Source: Helicobacteraceae bacterium
Lineage (GTDB): Bacteria > Campylobacterota > Campylobacteria > Campylobacterales > Helicobacteraceae
Assembly (NCBI GenBank): GCA_029258405.1
Contig: JARHYY010000115.1
Coordinates: 1 to 27,124 of the forward strand
Direction of reading: 5' to 3'
Length of the DNA stretch: 27,124 bases
Part shown: positions 1 through 8,791 of the stretch, one piece after another
Position numbering within the stretch: the stretch's first letter is position 1
Layout of the letters: every line of letters begins with the position of its first letter
Notes under the pieces: generated by a model
What the model saw: only the letters and a program-made list of their open reading frames with translations
Database searches by the model: none
Told to the model about the DNA's origin: nothing
Translations under genes and position numbers: made by a program

Positions 1-1046
1 GACCATTCTGGAGGGGTGATTTTATCTGCTGCATTAATAGATGGAGGAGAGAAATTAAAAGCTGGTTGTTGTCCTAAACGCAAAATTTTATCAGTAATAA
101 TATCCCTATCTAATGCCATGCTTAGAGATTTTCTTATATTTGCATTGCTCAATATAGGATCGTTAAGATTAATATCATAGTAATAGGTGCATAATGATGG
201 TGCAGTTTTTAGCTCTTTAGGTAGCTCTTTTTTTATCTTATCAAGCACTTCTAATGGGAATTCCCCAATGTCTAAATCACCAGCTCTATATCGTGCAAAG
301 CTCACAGATGGCTTTTCAATTTGCAAAAGTGTAAGCTTATCTAAGGCTACATTTTTTATATCCCAATAATATGGATTCTTTACAAGTTCTGCTTTTTCAC
401 CTATAACCATAGATTTTATCATAAAAGCACCATTGCCTACAATATTATTAGGCTGTGCCCATGCATCTCCAAGCTTTTCTACTATTTTTTTAGGTACAGG
501 AGAGAGCACATAAAATTCTGTTAATAAATCTGCAAATGGTACAGATTCTTCTAAATGCAATACTAAGGTATAATCATCTTTTGCTTCTACCCCTAGCTCA
601 CTTGGGCTCATTTTTCCATTAATAATTTCTGTAACATTTTTAAGTTTCATGTAGCCTAAATAAGAAGCATAAGGGGATGCTGTTTTTGGATCTACCAGCC
701 TCTGCCACGCATAAACAAAATCATGTGCTGTTACATTATCTCCATTTGACCATCGTGCATCTTTTCTCAGCTCAAAAGTCCAAGTTTTCTTATCTTCGCT
801 AGAGCTCCATTTAAGAGCTACCGCTGGAATAATCTTATCATTTTCATCAGAAATAACTAAGGTTTCAAAAAGATTCCTCGCAAAATGCCCTTCAGGTACG
901 CCCTCAATCTTTGCAGGATCTAAGCTCACTGGAGCTGAACCTGCATTAAAAACAAAGCTCTGATTCTTTGCGAGTTGCTCACCCGGTTTTAATTCTAGTG
1001 CAAAAAGCATAGCACAGGATAATATAAGATAATACAAAATCTTCAT
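1..1046 (-). CDS. oppA: Oligopeptide ABC transporter periplasmic binding protein, 3' part outside the window
   Basis: Only the first 348 residues are visible; the gene continues past the left edge. It opens with a short signal peptide (MKILYYLILSCAMLFA) and then reads as a family 5 solute-binding protein. Matches to enterobacterial OppA as I remember it include SLDPAKIEGVPE, WTFELRKDARWSNG, DFVYAWQRLVDP, TASPYASYL, NPYYWD and LCTYYYDIN. The protein should bind peptides in the periplasm and deliver them to the OppBC channel. The start ATG is preceded by AAGGAGA at a good distance. It follows oppF by a 35-base gap on the same strand, so it is the last gene of the oppBCDF-A operon, whereas enteric operons put oppA first. 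The Opp assignment is firm at family level; the substrate range is inferred. Confidence 0.93.
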   Translation of the reverse strand, partial: MKILYYLILSCAMLFALELKPGEQLAKNQSFVFNAGSAPVSLDPAKIEGVPEGHFARNLFETLVISDENDKIIPAVALKWSSSEDKKTWTFELRKDARWSNGDNVTAHDFVYAWQRLVDPKTASPYASYLGYMKLKNVTEIINGKMSPSELGVEAKDDYTLVLHLEESVPFADLLTEFYVLSPVPKKIVEKLGDAWAQPNNIVGNGAFMIKSMVIGEKAELVKNPYYWDIKNVALDKLTLLQIEKPSVSFARYRAGDLDIGEFPLEVLDKIKKELPKELKTAPSLCTYYYDINLNDPILSNANIRKSLSMALDRDIITDKILRLGQQPAFNFSPPSINAADKITPPEW

Positions 1047-1081
1047 GTCTGTCTCCTTTGTTAAAATTTGATTTTAGCTTT

Positions 1082-2059
1082 TTAAACCTTAAAGCAAGAA
1101 TAAAGATGCGTTTCCTCTCCTTGCAAAATGGGCTTATTTATTGTGCATTCGTCAGATGCAATGGGACAGCGTGTGTGAAATGCACAGCCCTTTGGAGGGT
1201 TTATAGGAGATGGTAATTCACCATGGAGCAATTCCACCTTTTTATTCCTCTCCACCTTTGGATCTGGGATTGGCACAGCAGACATTAAAGCCTTTACATA
1301 AGGATGTTTGGGGTTACTGTAGATATCCTTATAGCCCGCCATTTCAACCATATTTCCAAGATACATTACTAAAACATTATCAGAAACATGTTTGACAATA
1401 GAGAGATCATGTGCTATAAAAATCAAAGACAAATCTGTTTCTTTTTGTAACTGTTTTAAAAGGTTGATAACTTGTGCTTGTACAGAAACATCAAGTGCTG
1501 ACACGGGTTCATCGCATACAATGAGCTTGGGTTGTAAAATTAATGCTCTAGCTATCCCTATACGCTGACACTGACCTCCTGAAAACTCATGTGGATAGCG
1601 ATTAATTTGGTTGGGTAATAAGCCCACCTTTTGCATAATTTCTTCAACTCTTTCTTTGAGTTCTGCTTGTTTTAAATGAGGATGATAAGACGACAAAGGC
1701 TCTGCAATAATATCACCAATTGTCATTCGTGGATTAAGAGAGGCTAAAGGGTCTTGAAAAATCATTTGTATTTCTTTTCTCGTCTCTTTCCATTCCTTAT
1801 CGCTCTGATTCTCTATGTTTTTTCCTAGCCATAATATATTGCCACTCACATCACGATGAAGCCCCAAAATAGCCTTTGCTAGCGTAGATTTCCCACAGCC
1901 TGATTCTCCCACCACGCCTAATGTTTGCCCCTTATACACCTTGAAGCTTATATCATTTACCGCCTTTATAGAGAGTTTTTTCTTTCTCAAAAATCCACTT
2001 GATTCCCTCATTCTATAAAAAACACTAAGATTTTTCACTTCTAATAATAATTCTTTCAT
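1082..2059 (-). CDS. oppF: Oligopeptide ABC transporter ATP-binding protein OppF
   Basis: 325 residues, normal for the family. This is one of the two cytoplasmic ATPases that power peptide uptake. Walker A is GESGCGKS at about residues 51-58, the ABC signature is FSGGQCQR, Walker B plus D-loop is LIVCDEPVSALD, and the switch histidine lies in IFIAHDLS. The C-terminal oligopeptide-type extension carries the cysteine pattern GCAFHTRCP, seen in OppD/OppF/DppD/DppF. The gene starts one base after the oppD stop, so translation is probably coupled. It is called F rather than D by position and by the FSGGQ signature; the pair could be named DppD/DppF, but OppB and OppC next door favour Opp. Confidence 0.93.
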   Translation of the reverse strand: MKELLLEVKNLSVFYRMRESSGFLRKKKLSIKAVNDISFKVYKGQTLGVVGESGCGKSTLAKAILGLHRDVSGNILWLGKNIENQSDKEWKETRKEIQMIFQDPLASLNPRMTIGDIIAEPLSSYHPHLKQAELKERVEEIMQKVGLLPNQINRYPHEFSGGQCQRIGIARALILQPKLIVCDEPVSALDVSVQAQVINLLKQLQKETDLSLIFIAHDLSIVKHVSDNVLVMYLGNMVEMAGYKDIYSNPKHPYVKALMSAVPIPDPKVERNKKVELLHGELPSPINPPKGCAFHTRCPIASDECTINKPILQGEETHLYSCFKV

Positions 2060-2060
2060 A

Positions 2061-3032
2061 TTAAGCCTTTGAAATTAATTCTATAGGAGCAAGGCAAAAC
2101 CTCTTTCTCTGCTCCCCAAATTCTAATAAAGTCGGCATCTGCAAACAAGCTGAAGTAGCAAGATAGCATCTTGGTCCAAAAGGGCAACCTTGAGGGATAT
2201 TCAACAAATCTGGTGGATTCCCCGGGATTAAACCTAATGTTGTTTCTTCTAAATTCAAATGCGGTATCGTTTTAATCAAGCCTAGCGTATAAGGGTGAGA
2301 GGGCTCATAAAAAATATCATCAACACTTCCATATTCCATAATTTTGCCCGCATACATCACAAGAACATTATCGCAATGCCCCGCTACAACGCCCAAATCA
2401 TGCGTAATTAAAATCATTGCCATATTCAAATCTCTTTGTAGCTCTTTGAGCAAAGCCATAATTTGAGCTTGAACAGTTACGTCAAGAGCGGTTGTAGGCT
2501 CATCAGCTATCAAGAGCTTAGGCTTGCACAAAAGTGCCATAGCAATAACCACCCTTTGCCTCATGCCTCCTGATAACTCATGTGGATACATACCCATACG
2601 CTCTTTAGCTTCTGGGATTTTTGTAGCATCGAGCATAGCAACAGATTCCTTGAAGGCTTCTTTATAACTCATGCCTTTATGAGAGGTTAAAACTTCAGTT
2701 AATTGATCTCCTAACTTCATATAAGGGTTTAAGGATGTCATTGGATCCTGAAAAACAATAGAAATTTTTTCAGAACGCAGTGCATTCATAGCTTTTGAGC
2801 TAAGCGTTAAAATATCAACATTTTCAAAAAACACTTTGCCCTTTGCCAGCCCATTTTTTGCAAGCAAACCTAAAATCGCAAAAATAGTCTGCGATTTTCC
2901 TGAGCCAGACTCTCCCACTATGCCTAAAGTCTGCCCCTCATCTAAGCTAAAGCTCACCCCACTAACCGCCTGCAAGATTCCATCAGAAGTCTTAAATTGC
3001 ACCCTCAAATCCTGTACATCTAGCAACATCAT
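2061..3032 (-). CDS. oppD: Oligopeptide ABC transporter ATP-binding protein OppD
   Basis: 323 residues. It is the second ATPase of the importer. Walker A is GESGSGKS at residues 40-47, the signature is LSGGMRQR, Walker B is LLIADEPTTALD, and the switch histidine is in ILITHDLGVV. The C-terminal extension has GCPFGPRCYLA followed by further cysteines, the motif region associated with an iron-sulphur cluster in some relatives. The start overlaps the oppC stop by four bases (ATGA), which implies translational coupling. The first two codons are both ATG; either could be used. The signature LSGGMRQR is the usual D-type form, against FSGGQ in the neighbouring F subunit. Confidence 0.93.
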   Translation of the reverse strand: MMLLDVQDLRVQFKTSDGILQAVSGVSFSLDEGQTLGIVGESGSGKSQTIFAILGLLAKNGLAKGKVFFENVDILTLSSKAMNALRSEKISIVFQDPMTSLNPYMKLGDQLTEVLTSHKGMSYKEAFKESVAMLDATKIPEAKERMGMYPHELSGGMRQRVVIAMALLCKPKLLIADEPTTALDVTVQAQIMALLKELQRDLNMAMILITHDLGVVAGHCDNVLVMYAGKIMEYGSVDDIFYEPSHPYTLGLIKTIPHLNLEETTLGLIPGNPPDLLNIPQGCPFGPRCYLATSACLQMPTLLEFGEQRKRFCLAPIELISKA

Positions 3033-4003
3033 CTCTCCTTTGGATCTAGTGCATCTCTTAGCCCATCTCCTATAAAATTAAAACAAAAAAGTGTAATAAC
3101 CAAAAACAAAGCAGGGAATAAAATAAGCCATGGTGTCTCTTCCATAGAATCTACACCATTATTGAGCAAAGATCCCCAAGAGCTCAAAGGCTCTTGCACC
3201 CCCAAGCCCAAAAAACTTAAAAATGATTCAAAAAGTATCATCGCGGGCACTAACAAAGAAGCATAAATCACCACCACACCCAACAAATTTGGTATAATAT
3301 GTCGCAAAATAATCGCCCTTGTACTCACTCCACAAACCAAGGCAGCATGAATAAATTCCTTATTCTTTAAGCTCAATGTCTGCCCCCGCACAATTCTTGC
3401 CATATCAAGCCAGCTTACAGCCCCAATAGCAGCAAAAATCAAAAAAATATTCTGCCCAAAAAATGTTACCAACAAAATCACAAAAAACATAAAGGGCATG
3501 GCAGAAAGTATTTCTACAATCCTCATCATAATAATATCTGTTTTTCCACCAACATAGCCTGAAATTGAGCCATAAACAATACCAATAATAACCGCCATAA
3601 ATGTCCCAGCAATTCCAACCAAAAGCGATATTCTCCCGCCCATAGCCACCCGCACAAACAAATCTCTACCCGAAGCATCTGTGCCAAAATAGTGCTTGTT
3701 TTCAAAATTCGGCGGGGTGCTTATGAGCTCAAAATTTATATCATCATAATGATAGCTTGACACAAATGGAGCAACAATAGAAAACACAATAACAATCCCC
3801 ATAAGTAACAAGCTCGCTATAGCCGCCTTATTCTGAAAAAACCTTCTCATAGAATCCTGCCACAAGCTCCTCCCTTTAAGCACTTGCTGGTGGCTTTGTG
3901 CAGGATATTGGGCTTGCTTTTGCCATTCTTCTTGAAGGTATTGCATGTTTTTATCTAGTTGTGATGATATTTTTTGATTCAAATCTTTTTGTATAAAATT
4001 CAT
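3029..4003 (-). CDS. oppC: Oligopeptide ABC transporter permease OppC
   Basis: 324 residues, an inner-membrane permease of the BPD_transp_1 family. The N-terminal cytosolic region is longer than in enteric OppC, with a Gln/Lys-rich stretch before GRSLWQDSMRRFFQNKAA. After the first membrane segment come HYFGTDASGRDLF, the periplasmic-loop motif of OppC/DppC, and GGRISLLVGIAG. The EAA-type coupling loop is at AALVCGVSTRAIILRHIIPN, and the end FNFIGDGLRDALDP is typical. Many stretches look the same as E. coli OppC as I remember it. It overlaps oppD by four bases and follows oppB by 8 bases. Confidence 0.94.
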   Translation of the reverse strand: MNFIQKDLNQKISSQLDKNMQYLQEEWQKQAQYPAQSHQQVLKGRSLWQDSMRRFFQNKAAIASLLLMGIVIVFSIVAPFVSSYHYDDINFELISTPPNFENKHYFGTDASGRDLFVRVAMGGRISLLVGIAGTFMAVIIGIVYGSISGYVGGKTDIIMMRIVEILSAMPFMFFVILLVTFFGQNIFLIFAAIGAVSWLDMARIVRGQTLSLKNKEFIHAALVCGVSTRAIILRHIIPNLLGVVVIYASLLVPAMILFESFLSFLGLGVQEPLSSWGSLLNNGVDSMEETPWLILFPALFLVITLFCFNFIGDGLRDALDPKER

Positions 4004-4011
4004 ATTATTGC

Positions 4012-4935
4012 CTAGTGAATAGTAATTTTTGGATCAAGAAAAGCATAGAGAATATCAACTATGGCATTAAACAAAATTGTCAAAGCACCTACTAGTACCG
4101 TTAGGCTTAAAACCAAGGAATAATCCCTATTTAATGCTCCATTGACAAATAGCTGCCCCATTCCAGGTATGCCAAAAATAGTTTCTATAACAACAGAACC
4201 TGTAATAATCCCAACAAATGCAGGTCCAAGATAAGACACCACAGGAATAAGAGCAGGCTTTAATGCGTGAAAAAACAAAATCCGAGTAGCACTAAGCCCC
4301 TTAGCCTTTGCTGTTCGTATAAAATGAGAATGCAAGACTTCTATCATAGAACCTCGAGTAATTCGAGCGATCCTTGCAATATAGCTTAAAGACAATGCAA
4401 TAACAGGCAATATTAAAAATTCAACTTTTCCATCATTATACCCACCAGATGGTAAAATATGAAAATTAATAGCAAAGATCAAAATCAAAAGTGGTGCAAT
4501 AACAAAGCTTGGAAGCACAACCCCAGTCATAGCAAATGCCATAATACAATAATCTATCTTTGTATTCTGATTGAGTGCAGCAAAAATCCCCACCAAAACC
4601 CCGCAACAAAGAGCAACCAAAAAGGCTATAAACCCCAAAAACAGAGAAATAGGAAAAGATTGCTCTATTAAATCATTCACACTCAAATCCTTATAAGAAA
4701 AACTAGGACCAAAATCCCCCTGCATTAAATTTTTAAGATAGGTAATATACTGCTGTACAAGAGGCTTATCTAAGCCATATTTCGCATTAATATTCGCCAT
4801 AACTTCATCGGGATAACTTCTATCTGAAAGAAAGGGGCTGCCCGGTGCTAAACGCATAAGAAAAAAGGACAGAGTAACCAAAATAAACAAAGTCGGTATA
4901 GCCTGCAAAATACGAGAAATAATAAATTTTAACAT
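4012..4935 (-). CDS. oppB: Oligopeptide ABC transporter permease OppB
   Basis: 307 residues, the same length class as enteric OppB. It starts MLKFIISRILQAIPTLFILV with a first membrane helix and has the OppB/DppB motif MRLAPGSPF. The long periplasmic loop contains MANINAKYGLDKPL and GDFGPSFSYKD. The EAA loop is at FIRTAKAKGLSATRILFFHA, and the end is LFVNGALNRDYSLVLSLTVL then DPKI. It forms the channel with OppC. It is the first gene of the operon; the ATG is preceded by GGAG seven bases upstream and by a candidate extended -10 box about 50 bases upstream. Confidence 0.94.
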   Translation of the reverse strand: MLKFIISRILQAIPTLFILVTLSFFLMRLAPGSPFLSDRSYPDEVMANINAKYGLDKPLVQQYITYLKNLMQGDFGPSFSYKDLSVNDLIEQSFPISLFLGFIAFLVALCCGVLVGIFAALNQNTKIDYCIMAFAMTGVVLPSFVIAPLLILIFAINFHILPSGGYNDGKVEFLILPVIALSLSYIARIARITRGSMIEVLHSHFIRTAKAKGLSATRILFFHALKPALIPVVSYLGPAFVGIITGSVVIETIFGIPGMGQLFVNGALNRDYSLVLSLTVLVGALTILFNAIVDILYAFLDPKITIH

Positions 4936-4983
4936 TTATAGCTCCAAAATGCCAAATATCCAAAAGCATTGAACTTTTTGTTC

Positions 4984-4992
4984 ATAATATCA
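4984..4992 (-). promoter_or_regulatory. Candidate extended -10 promoter of the opp operon
   Basis: Reading the minus strand, TGATATTAT fits TG-n-TATTAT. The expected transcription start lies about 42 bases before the oppB ATG. A short inverted repeat GAAC-tttttg-TTC (4971-4983) sits right at the expected start and could be an operator or a chance match. No -35 box is evident, which is usual for the housekeeping sigma factor in this phylum. Weak evidence in AT-rich DNA. Confidence 0.35.
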
Positions 4993-5555
4993 ATGATAGC
5001 ATAAAACAATCTATCTTTACACATAGCTTTTACCTCTTTATTTTGTTTTAAAACAACTCTTTTAATGATGACAACAAATAACCTGTTTACCCATTTTTCA
5101 AAGCTGTTTTAAAACTATATAATATAGGTATATCAATTATATAATAAAAATTATAAATAATGCAATTGATACAAAAAATCTATAAAGTATTACACAAAAT
5201 TCTACACATTTATATACAGTTATAAAAATATATTATAAAATAAATCTTAATTTTATGTACAAGTTAATGCAATACTTACTAGTAATCAATTATAAATATA
5301 TTCAAGATTTATAATGCCATATGCTAAAAATTACCAATGTTCTTTTAAATACATTAATACATGTAAAATATAAAGACATATGCTTTTACGCTACTCTTAT
5401 AACAAGAATTTAAATATATGTTTTAGCATTTAATGATTAAAGTATTTTAAAAAATTATGCAATAGTTATTATTATTTAGTAGTTTTATTGAAATACTATT
5501 TCTTATTTTTGTCCCATAAATACTAGCTTTACCTTTAGAATAGCTCTGAAGCTAT

Positions 5556-5595
5556 TTCCATGCACTATGTATTACATGATTTATTGCAGTGTTTT
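5556..5595. repeat. Diverged direct repeat, copy A (left of the receptor gene)
   Basis: The segment beginning TTCCATGCACTATGTATTAC and continuing with CATGATTTATTGC closely matches 8084-8120 in the same orientation. About 31 of 37 aligned bases agree, with one base of length difference, by eye. The shared core is ATGTATT-n-CATGATTTATTGC. The two copies bracket the TonB receptor gene. They could be remnants of an inserted element, of an intergenic duplication, or a common intergenic motif of this genome. Confidence 0.5.
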
Positions 5596-5662
5596 ATATA
5601 TATTCTTAGATATTTTTAGCACTCTAAACTATCTGTGATTGCTTTGCACTTACTTTAGCTAG

Positions 5663-5692
5663 TTATAAGTGCGACTAAAGTCGCACTTATAA
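5663..5692 (-). terminator. Perfect inverted repeat just after the receptor stop, probable terminator
   Basis: TTATAAGTGCGACT, two bases (AA), then AGTCGCACTTATAA: a perfect 14-base inverted repeat ending 12 bases past the receptor stop codon. In RNA it would form a stable hairpin with a GC-rich tip. There is no U run after it on the minus strand, so it may stop transcription poorly without a factor, or may protect the 3' end of the message. The very short loop also makes it a good two-fold protein-binding site. Confidence 0.55.
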
Positions 5693-5704
5693 GATTGTAT
5701 TCTT

Positions 5705-7795
5705 TTAGAACTCAAGAGCTACATTAACCCAATATCTCCGCCCTTCTTGAATCACAGGACCATAGATATTTACATTGCTACCTCTTCTGCCACCATCATA
5801 GTATCTAAAGTCAGCAAAGTTGAAATCAAGTATATTGTATATACCACCATTGAGACGAATCATATCTGTAAGTTTATAGCCTACACCAAGATTGAGTTGC
5901 AAAGATGGCTTATAGTAGATTCCACCAAGCACTTTTTGTATTTTATCATTAGTTAAAGCATCTGTAGCAAGAATACCTTGTTTGTAATGTGTTTGAAGAT
6001 AGGTATCAAATTTTGCATAGCTATAAGAAAGCTTTGTAAAAAGATTATGCTTGGCAGTAGTTGATAATGGCAAGCCTTTATTCATACCTGAAGTAATTTC
6101 AGAATCTATAAAAGCATAGCTCACATCAAAGCCTACACCATAAAATGGCTTAACCCCAAAGGTAGCTTCTACCCCTTGTGTATATGCAGTATCAGCATTG
6201 TAATTAAGATTACAAGTATCACTTACACCATAAAGAGCACATGTTTGATTATAGCCCGCACTGCCTTGTATTTTTGAAACGCTTCTAAATTCAATTTTAT
6301 CTTTAAAATTAGATAAAAATAGCATAAGAGAAAAATCAATATAGTCATTATCAAAGACAGTCCCTACTTCATAGCTTACAGAGCTTTCAGCCTTTAAATC
6401 AGGATTCCCTAATAGAACTACTTGACCAGCTCTTACATAGCCATATACGGCATCAATGAGTTGGTTAGAATAAGGGGCTTTATATCCTGTGGCAACCCCA
6501 CCTTTTAATGCCCAACCATTGATAAGCTCATATACAAGATATGCCCTTGGACTTACATTTGATCCAAATTTATCATTATAATTATATCTTGTGCCAAGTG
6601 TTAATGTGAGCGGATCAAAGATATTCCATTCATCTTCAGCAAATAGAGCAAAAGTATTGCGATTATGATTTGAGGGAGTGCCAGCTAAATCGTGATAGTT
6701 TTCAAAGAGATATTCTGCACCAATATTGAGAATATTATAATCGCCTAAAGGCAACATAAGCCTCGAATCTGCAATAACATCATTTGAGGTAATATCACGA
6801 TTTTTGCCAAAATTTGGCAAATCTGCCCTACCCATTACACGCCTACCTGTACTTTCTGTTTGCATAAATTGCAAGCTATTTTTCCATACACCAAAATCAT
6901 ATGTTCCATCATGAACAAGACTTGTCATAAGCTTATTCATGCCCACCCACTTACCTACTCCAGGTGCGGTAGTGATTTGCCCTGTTCTATTATCATAAGT
7001 AGATTTTGTATAATCTATATCAGCAAAAAGCATATTCTTTTCATTAGGTGTATAAGCTAATCGTCCGCCAACATTATAGGCAATATTTTGTGCTCCAAAA
7101 AAACTATCTACTTCTTGCCCTAAATCATTCTTAAGTTTTGAGCTCCCTTTTTTTGTAAATTGTCTAGCACGTATGGTTAATCCTAGTGTTTTGCTTAATG
7201 GTCCAGCAGTATAAAGAGAGTTTTGATAGGTATTACCAAACTTACTTGATTCTGGGAGTATAGCTTGGCTTTGAAAACTTCCTGTCCATTGTTTTGTAAT
7301 AGGTTTTGTGATAATATTAACCACCCCACCTAAAGCATCGCTTCCATAAAGTGTGCTCATAGGTCCGCGTATGACTTCTATACGATCAATTACACTAAGT
7401 GGTGGCATAAATGTATTATACACGCCTACACCAAGATTTGCAGTAGCAACATCTCCACTTGGATTTTGCCTTAAACCATCTATCAAAAAGAGCGTATATG
7501 CTGCTGGCATACCGCGTATGCTAATAGCACTTGCTCCTAGCTTATTATTTGTTTCTTCCAAGCTCACTCCGGGAATCTCTTTAATAGCTTCCCCTAAATC
7601 ACGATAAGGCTTTTTCTCTAACTCTTCTTGAGTAATAACACCCACAGATGCAGGAGCATCAACAATATTTTTCTCACTTCCTGAAGTGGCTGTAACTATC
7701 GATTTTTTCAATTTTACAGTTGTATCAGCAAGGGTGATAGAGCCAAAAAGGCATATCATCCCGCTACTGCTTAAAATTTTGCATATCATTTTCAT
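5705..7795 (-). CDS. TonB-dependent outer-membrane receptor, CirA/FepA-like
   Basis: 696 residues with an N-terminal signal peptide (cleavage likely after GSITLA). A TonB-box-like KSIVTATS follows, and then a plug domain at about residues 40-165 with IRGMPAAYTLFLIDG and RIEVIRGPMSTLYGSDALGG. The rest is a beta-barrel ending in the aromatic YWVNVALEF, as needed for outer-membrane assembly. A cysteine pair in an external loop (QTCALYG...DTCNLN) could form a disulphide. The family imports ferric siderophores, haem or other scarce ligands using TonB energy. The plug resembles the catecholate-siderophore/colicin receptor group, but the ligand cannot be read from sequence. Start: AAGGA six bases before the ATG; the second Met two codons on is an alternative. 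It is monocistronic and flanked by gene-free DNA on both sides. Confidence 0.93.
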   Translation of the reverse strand: MKMICKILSSSGMICLFGSITLADTTVKLKKSIVTATSGSEKNIVDAPASVGVITQEELEKKPYRDLGEAIKEIPGVSLEETNNKLGASAISIRGMPAAYTLFLIDGLRQNPSGDVATANLGVGVYNTFMPPLSVIDRIEVIRGPMSTLYGSDALGGVVNIITKPITKQWTGSFQSQAILPESSKFGNTYQNSLYTAGPLSKTLGLTIRARQFTKKGSSKLKNDLGQEVDSFFGAQNIAYNVGGRLAYTPNEKNMLFADIDYTKSTYDNRTGQITTAPGVGKWVGMNKLMTSLVHDGTYDFGVWKNSLQFMQTESTGRRVMGRADLPNFGKNRDITSNDVIADSRLMLPLGDYNILNIGAEYLFENYHDLAGTPSNHNRNTFALFAEDEWNIFDPLTLTLGTRYNYNDKFGSNVSPRAYLVYELINGWALKGGVATGYKAPYSNQLIDAVYGYVRAGQVVLLGNPDLKAESSVSYEVGTVFDNDYIDFSLMLFLSNFKDKIEFRSVSKIQGSAGYNQTCALYGVSDTCNLNYNADTAYTQGVEATFGVKPFYGVGFDVSYAFIDSEITSGMNKGLPLSTTAKHNLFTKLSYSYAKFDTYLQTHYKQGILATDALTNDKIQKVLGGIYYKPSLQLNLGVGYKLTDMIRLNGGIYNILDFNFADFRYYDGGRRGSNVNIYGPVIQEGRRYWVNVALEF

Positions 7796-7846
7796 TCTAT
7801 ATTCCTTAATTAAACAAATTATCAGTATTAGGTTAAAACAAAATTG

Positions 7847-7865
7847 ATTATAGCAATAATTATCA
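7847..7865 (-). promoter_or_regulatory. Receptor promoter with overlapping Fur-box-like site
   Basis: On the minus strand the sequence reads TGATAATTATTGCTATAAT. TGCTATAAT is a perfect extended -10 box about 50 bases before the ATG. The left part, TGATAATTATTGC, resembles the Fur consensus built from GATAAT/ATTATC units. A repressor bound here would cover the promoter, fitting iron repression of a TonB receptor. The -10 box is well supported; the Fur site rests on resemblance in AT-rich DNA. Confidence 0.5.
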
Positions 7866-8083
7866 TATATTAAGGCTTCAATATTTACCTATTTTAGAGA
7901 TTTTATTATAATTATTACTACTAGTAACATATACATTATTTCTACTACAAGAAATACAGAAAAAAGGCTTTTAAAAGCTTAATCTATTAAGAACAAAAGT
8001 TAATAACAACTATATAGTTTATTTATCTCAACAGACAAAACGAATATTAAAACGATGGGGTATCATGCGATGATTTTGCTTTA

Positions 8084-8120
8084 TTCCATGTATATGTATT
8101 GCATGATTTATTGCTCTGTA
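8084..8120. repeat. Diverged direct repeat, copy B (right of the receptor gene)
   Basis: It begins TTCCATGTATATGTATTGC and continues CATGATTTATTGC, matching 5556-5595 in the same orientation with one base of length difference and a handful of substitutions. Together the two copies bracket a 2.5-kb segment holding only the TonB receptor and its promoter. Confidence 0.5.
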
Positions 8121-8782
8121 TTCATTATTTAAACTTTACATGCTAACTTTTACCAAACCATAAACAAGAAAACTCTCACCCATATCATTCAATATCAATC
8201 ACAAAAGATAATCACCCTAAAAAATATAATACTAAAAAGATGAAAGCTCACATGAAGTCATATGCAATTACTAAAAGTTTTAAATAGAATATATCCTAAC
8301 AAACAACAACAAGCCTTAATCAATTATAGAGTTTTAAATTTACAACAAGTTTTGTATCGTAGTATAACCATGATATGAAAAAATCATAGGCATGATAAAT
8401 TAAGCATTAATCTAGATATATTCTGCATTGCTAAAAATTGATTGAACATTAAAAGAGTTTTACTATCTAAAAAGGATAATAGTATTAGGTAGGAATTAAA
8501 CAACCTATCAATCATCTAGAACTAGGACATAAGCAAAAGCACAATGCCAAATTTTTCGCAAGATTCATACCACAATATATAAGCAAAGATAAAATATCAA
8601 ATAACTATCCATAGAGATATAAATACATATTTAAATATCTTATGTGTTAGGATTACTGAATTAAGTAAGGAAGCTCTTATGTATTTAAGAGGGTGATCTA
8701 TGTTTAGAGAGCTTATTAATAAGCGATAATGATGTACTTAGTTTAAAATAAGTATTTTTAAAGAGAACCATTAAAAATAAAT

Positions 8783-8791
8783 TGCTACAAT
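8783..8791 (+). promoter_or_regulatory. Extended -10 promoter of pycB
   Basis: TGCTACAAT matches the TG-n-TANAAT extended -10 form. The expected start point is near 8798, giving a leader of about 27 bases that contains the AAGGA ribosome site at 8813-8817. No clear -35 box. Confidence 0.5.

Larger units (their letters stand above)
4936..5704. other. Gene-free AT-rich stretch between the opp operon and the TonB receptor
   Basis: About 770 bases with no credible coding region on either strand: reading frames are short, AT-driven and lack ribosome sites. It contains the opp promoter region at the left and a small perfect hairpin at 5539-5556 (AATAGCT, loop CTGA, AGCTATT). It also holds one copy of a diverged repeat (5556-5595) that recurs beyond the receptor gene, and a perfect palindrome near the receptor stop. 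The rest shows nothing recognisable. Confidence 0.6.

Noticed and set aside
8240..8287. 15-residue ORF just after a TATAAT
   Set aside because: No ribosome site and no recognisable product; the predicted start would leave almost no leader. Chance in AT-rich DNA.
8336..8400. Segment beginning GAGTTTTAAATTTACAAC that recalls type II CRISPR repeat or tracrRNA sequence
   Set aside because: No second copy, no spacer pattern and no cas gene in the window.
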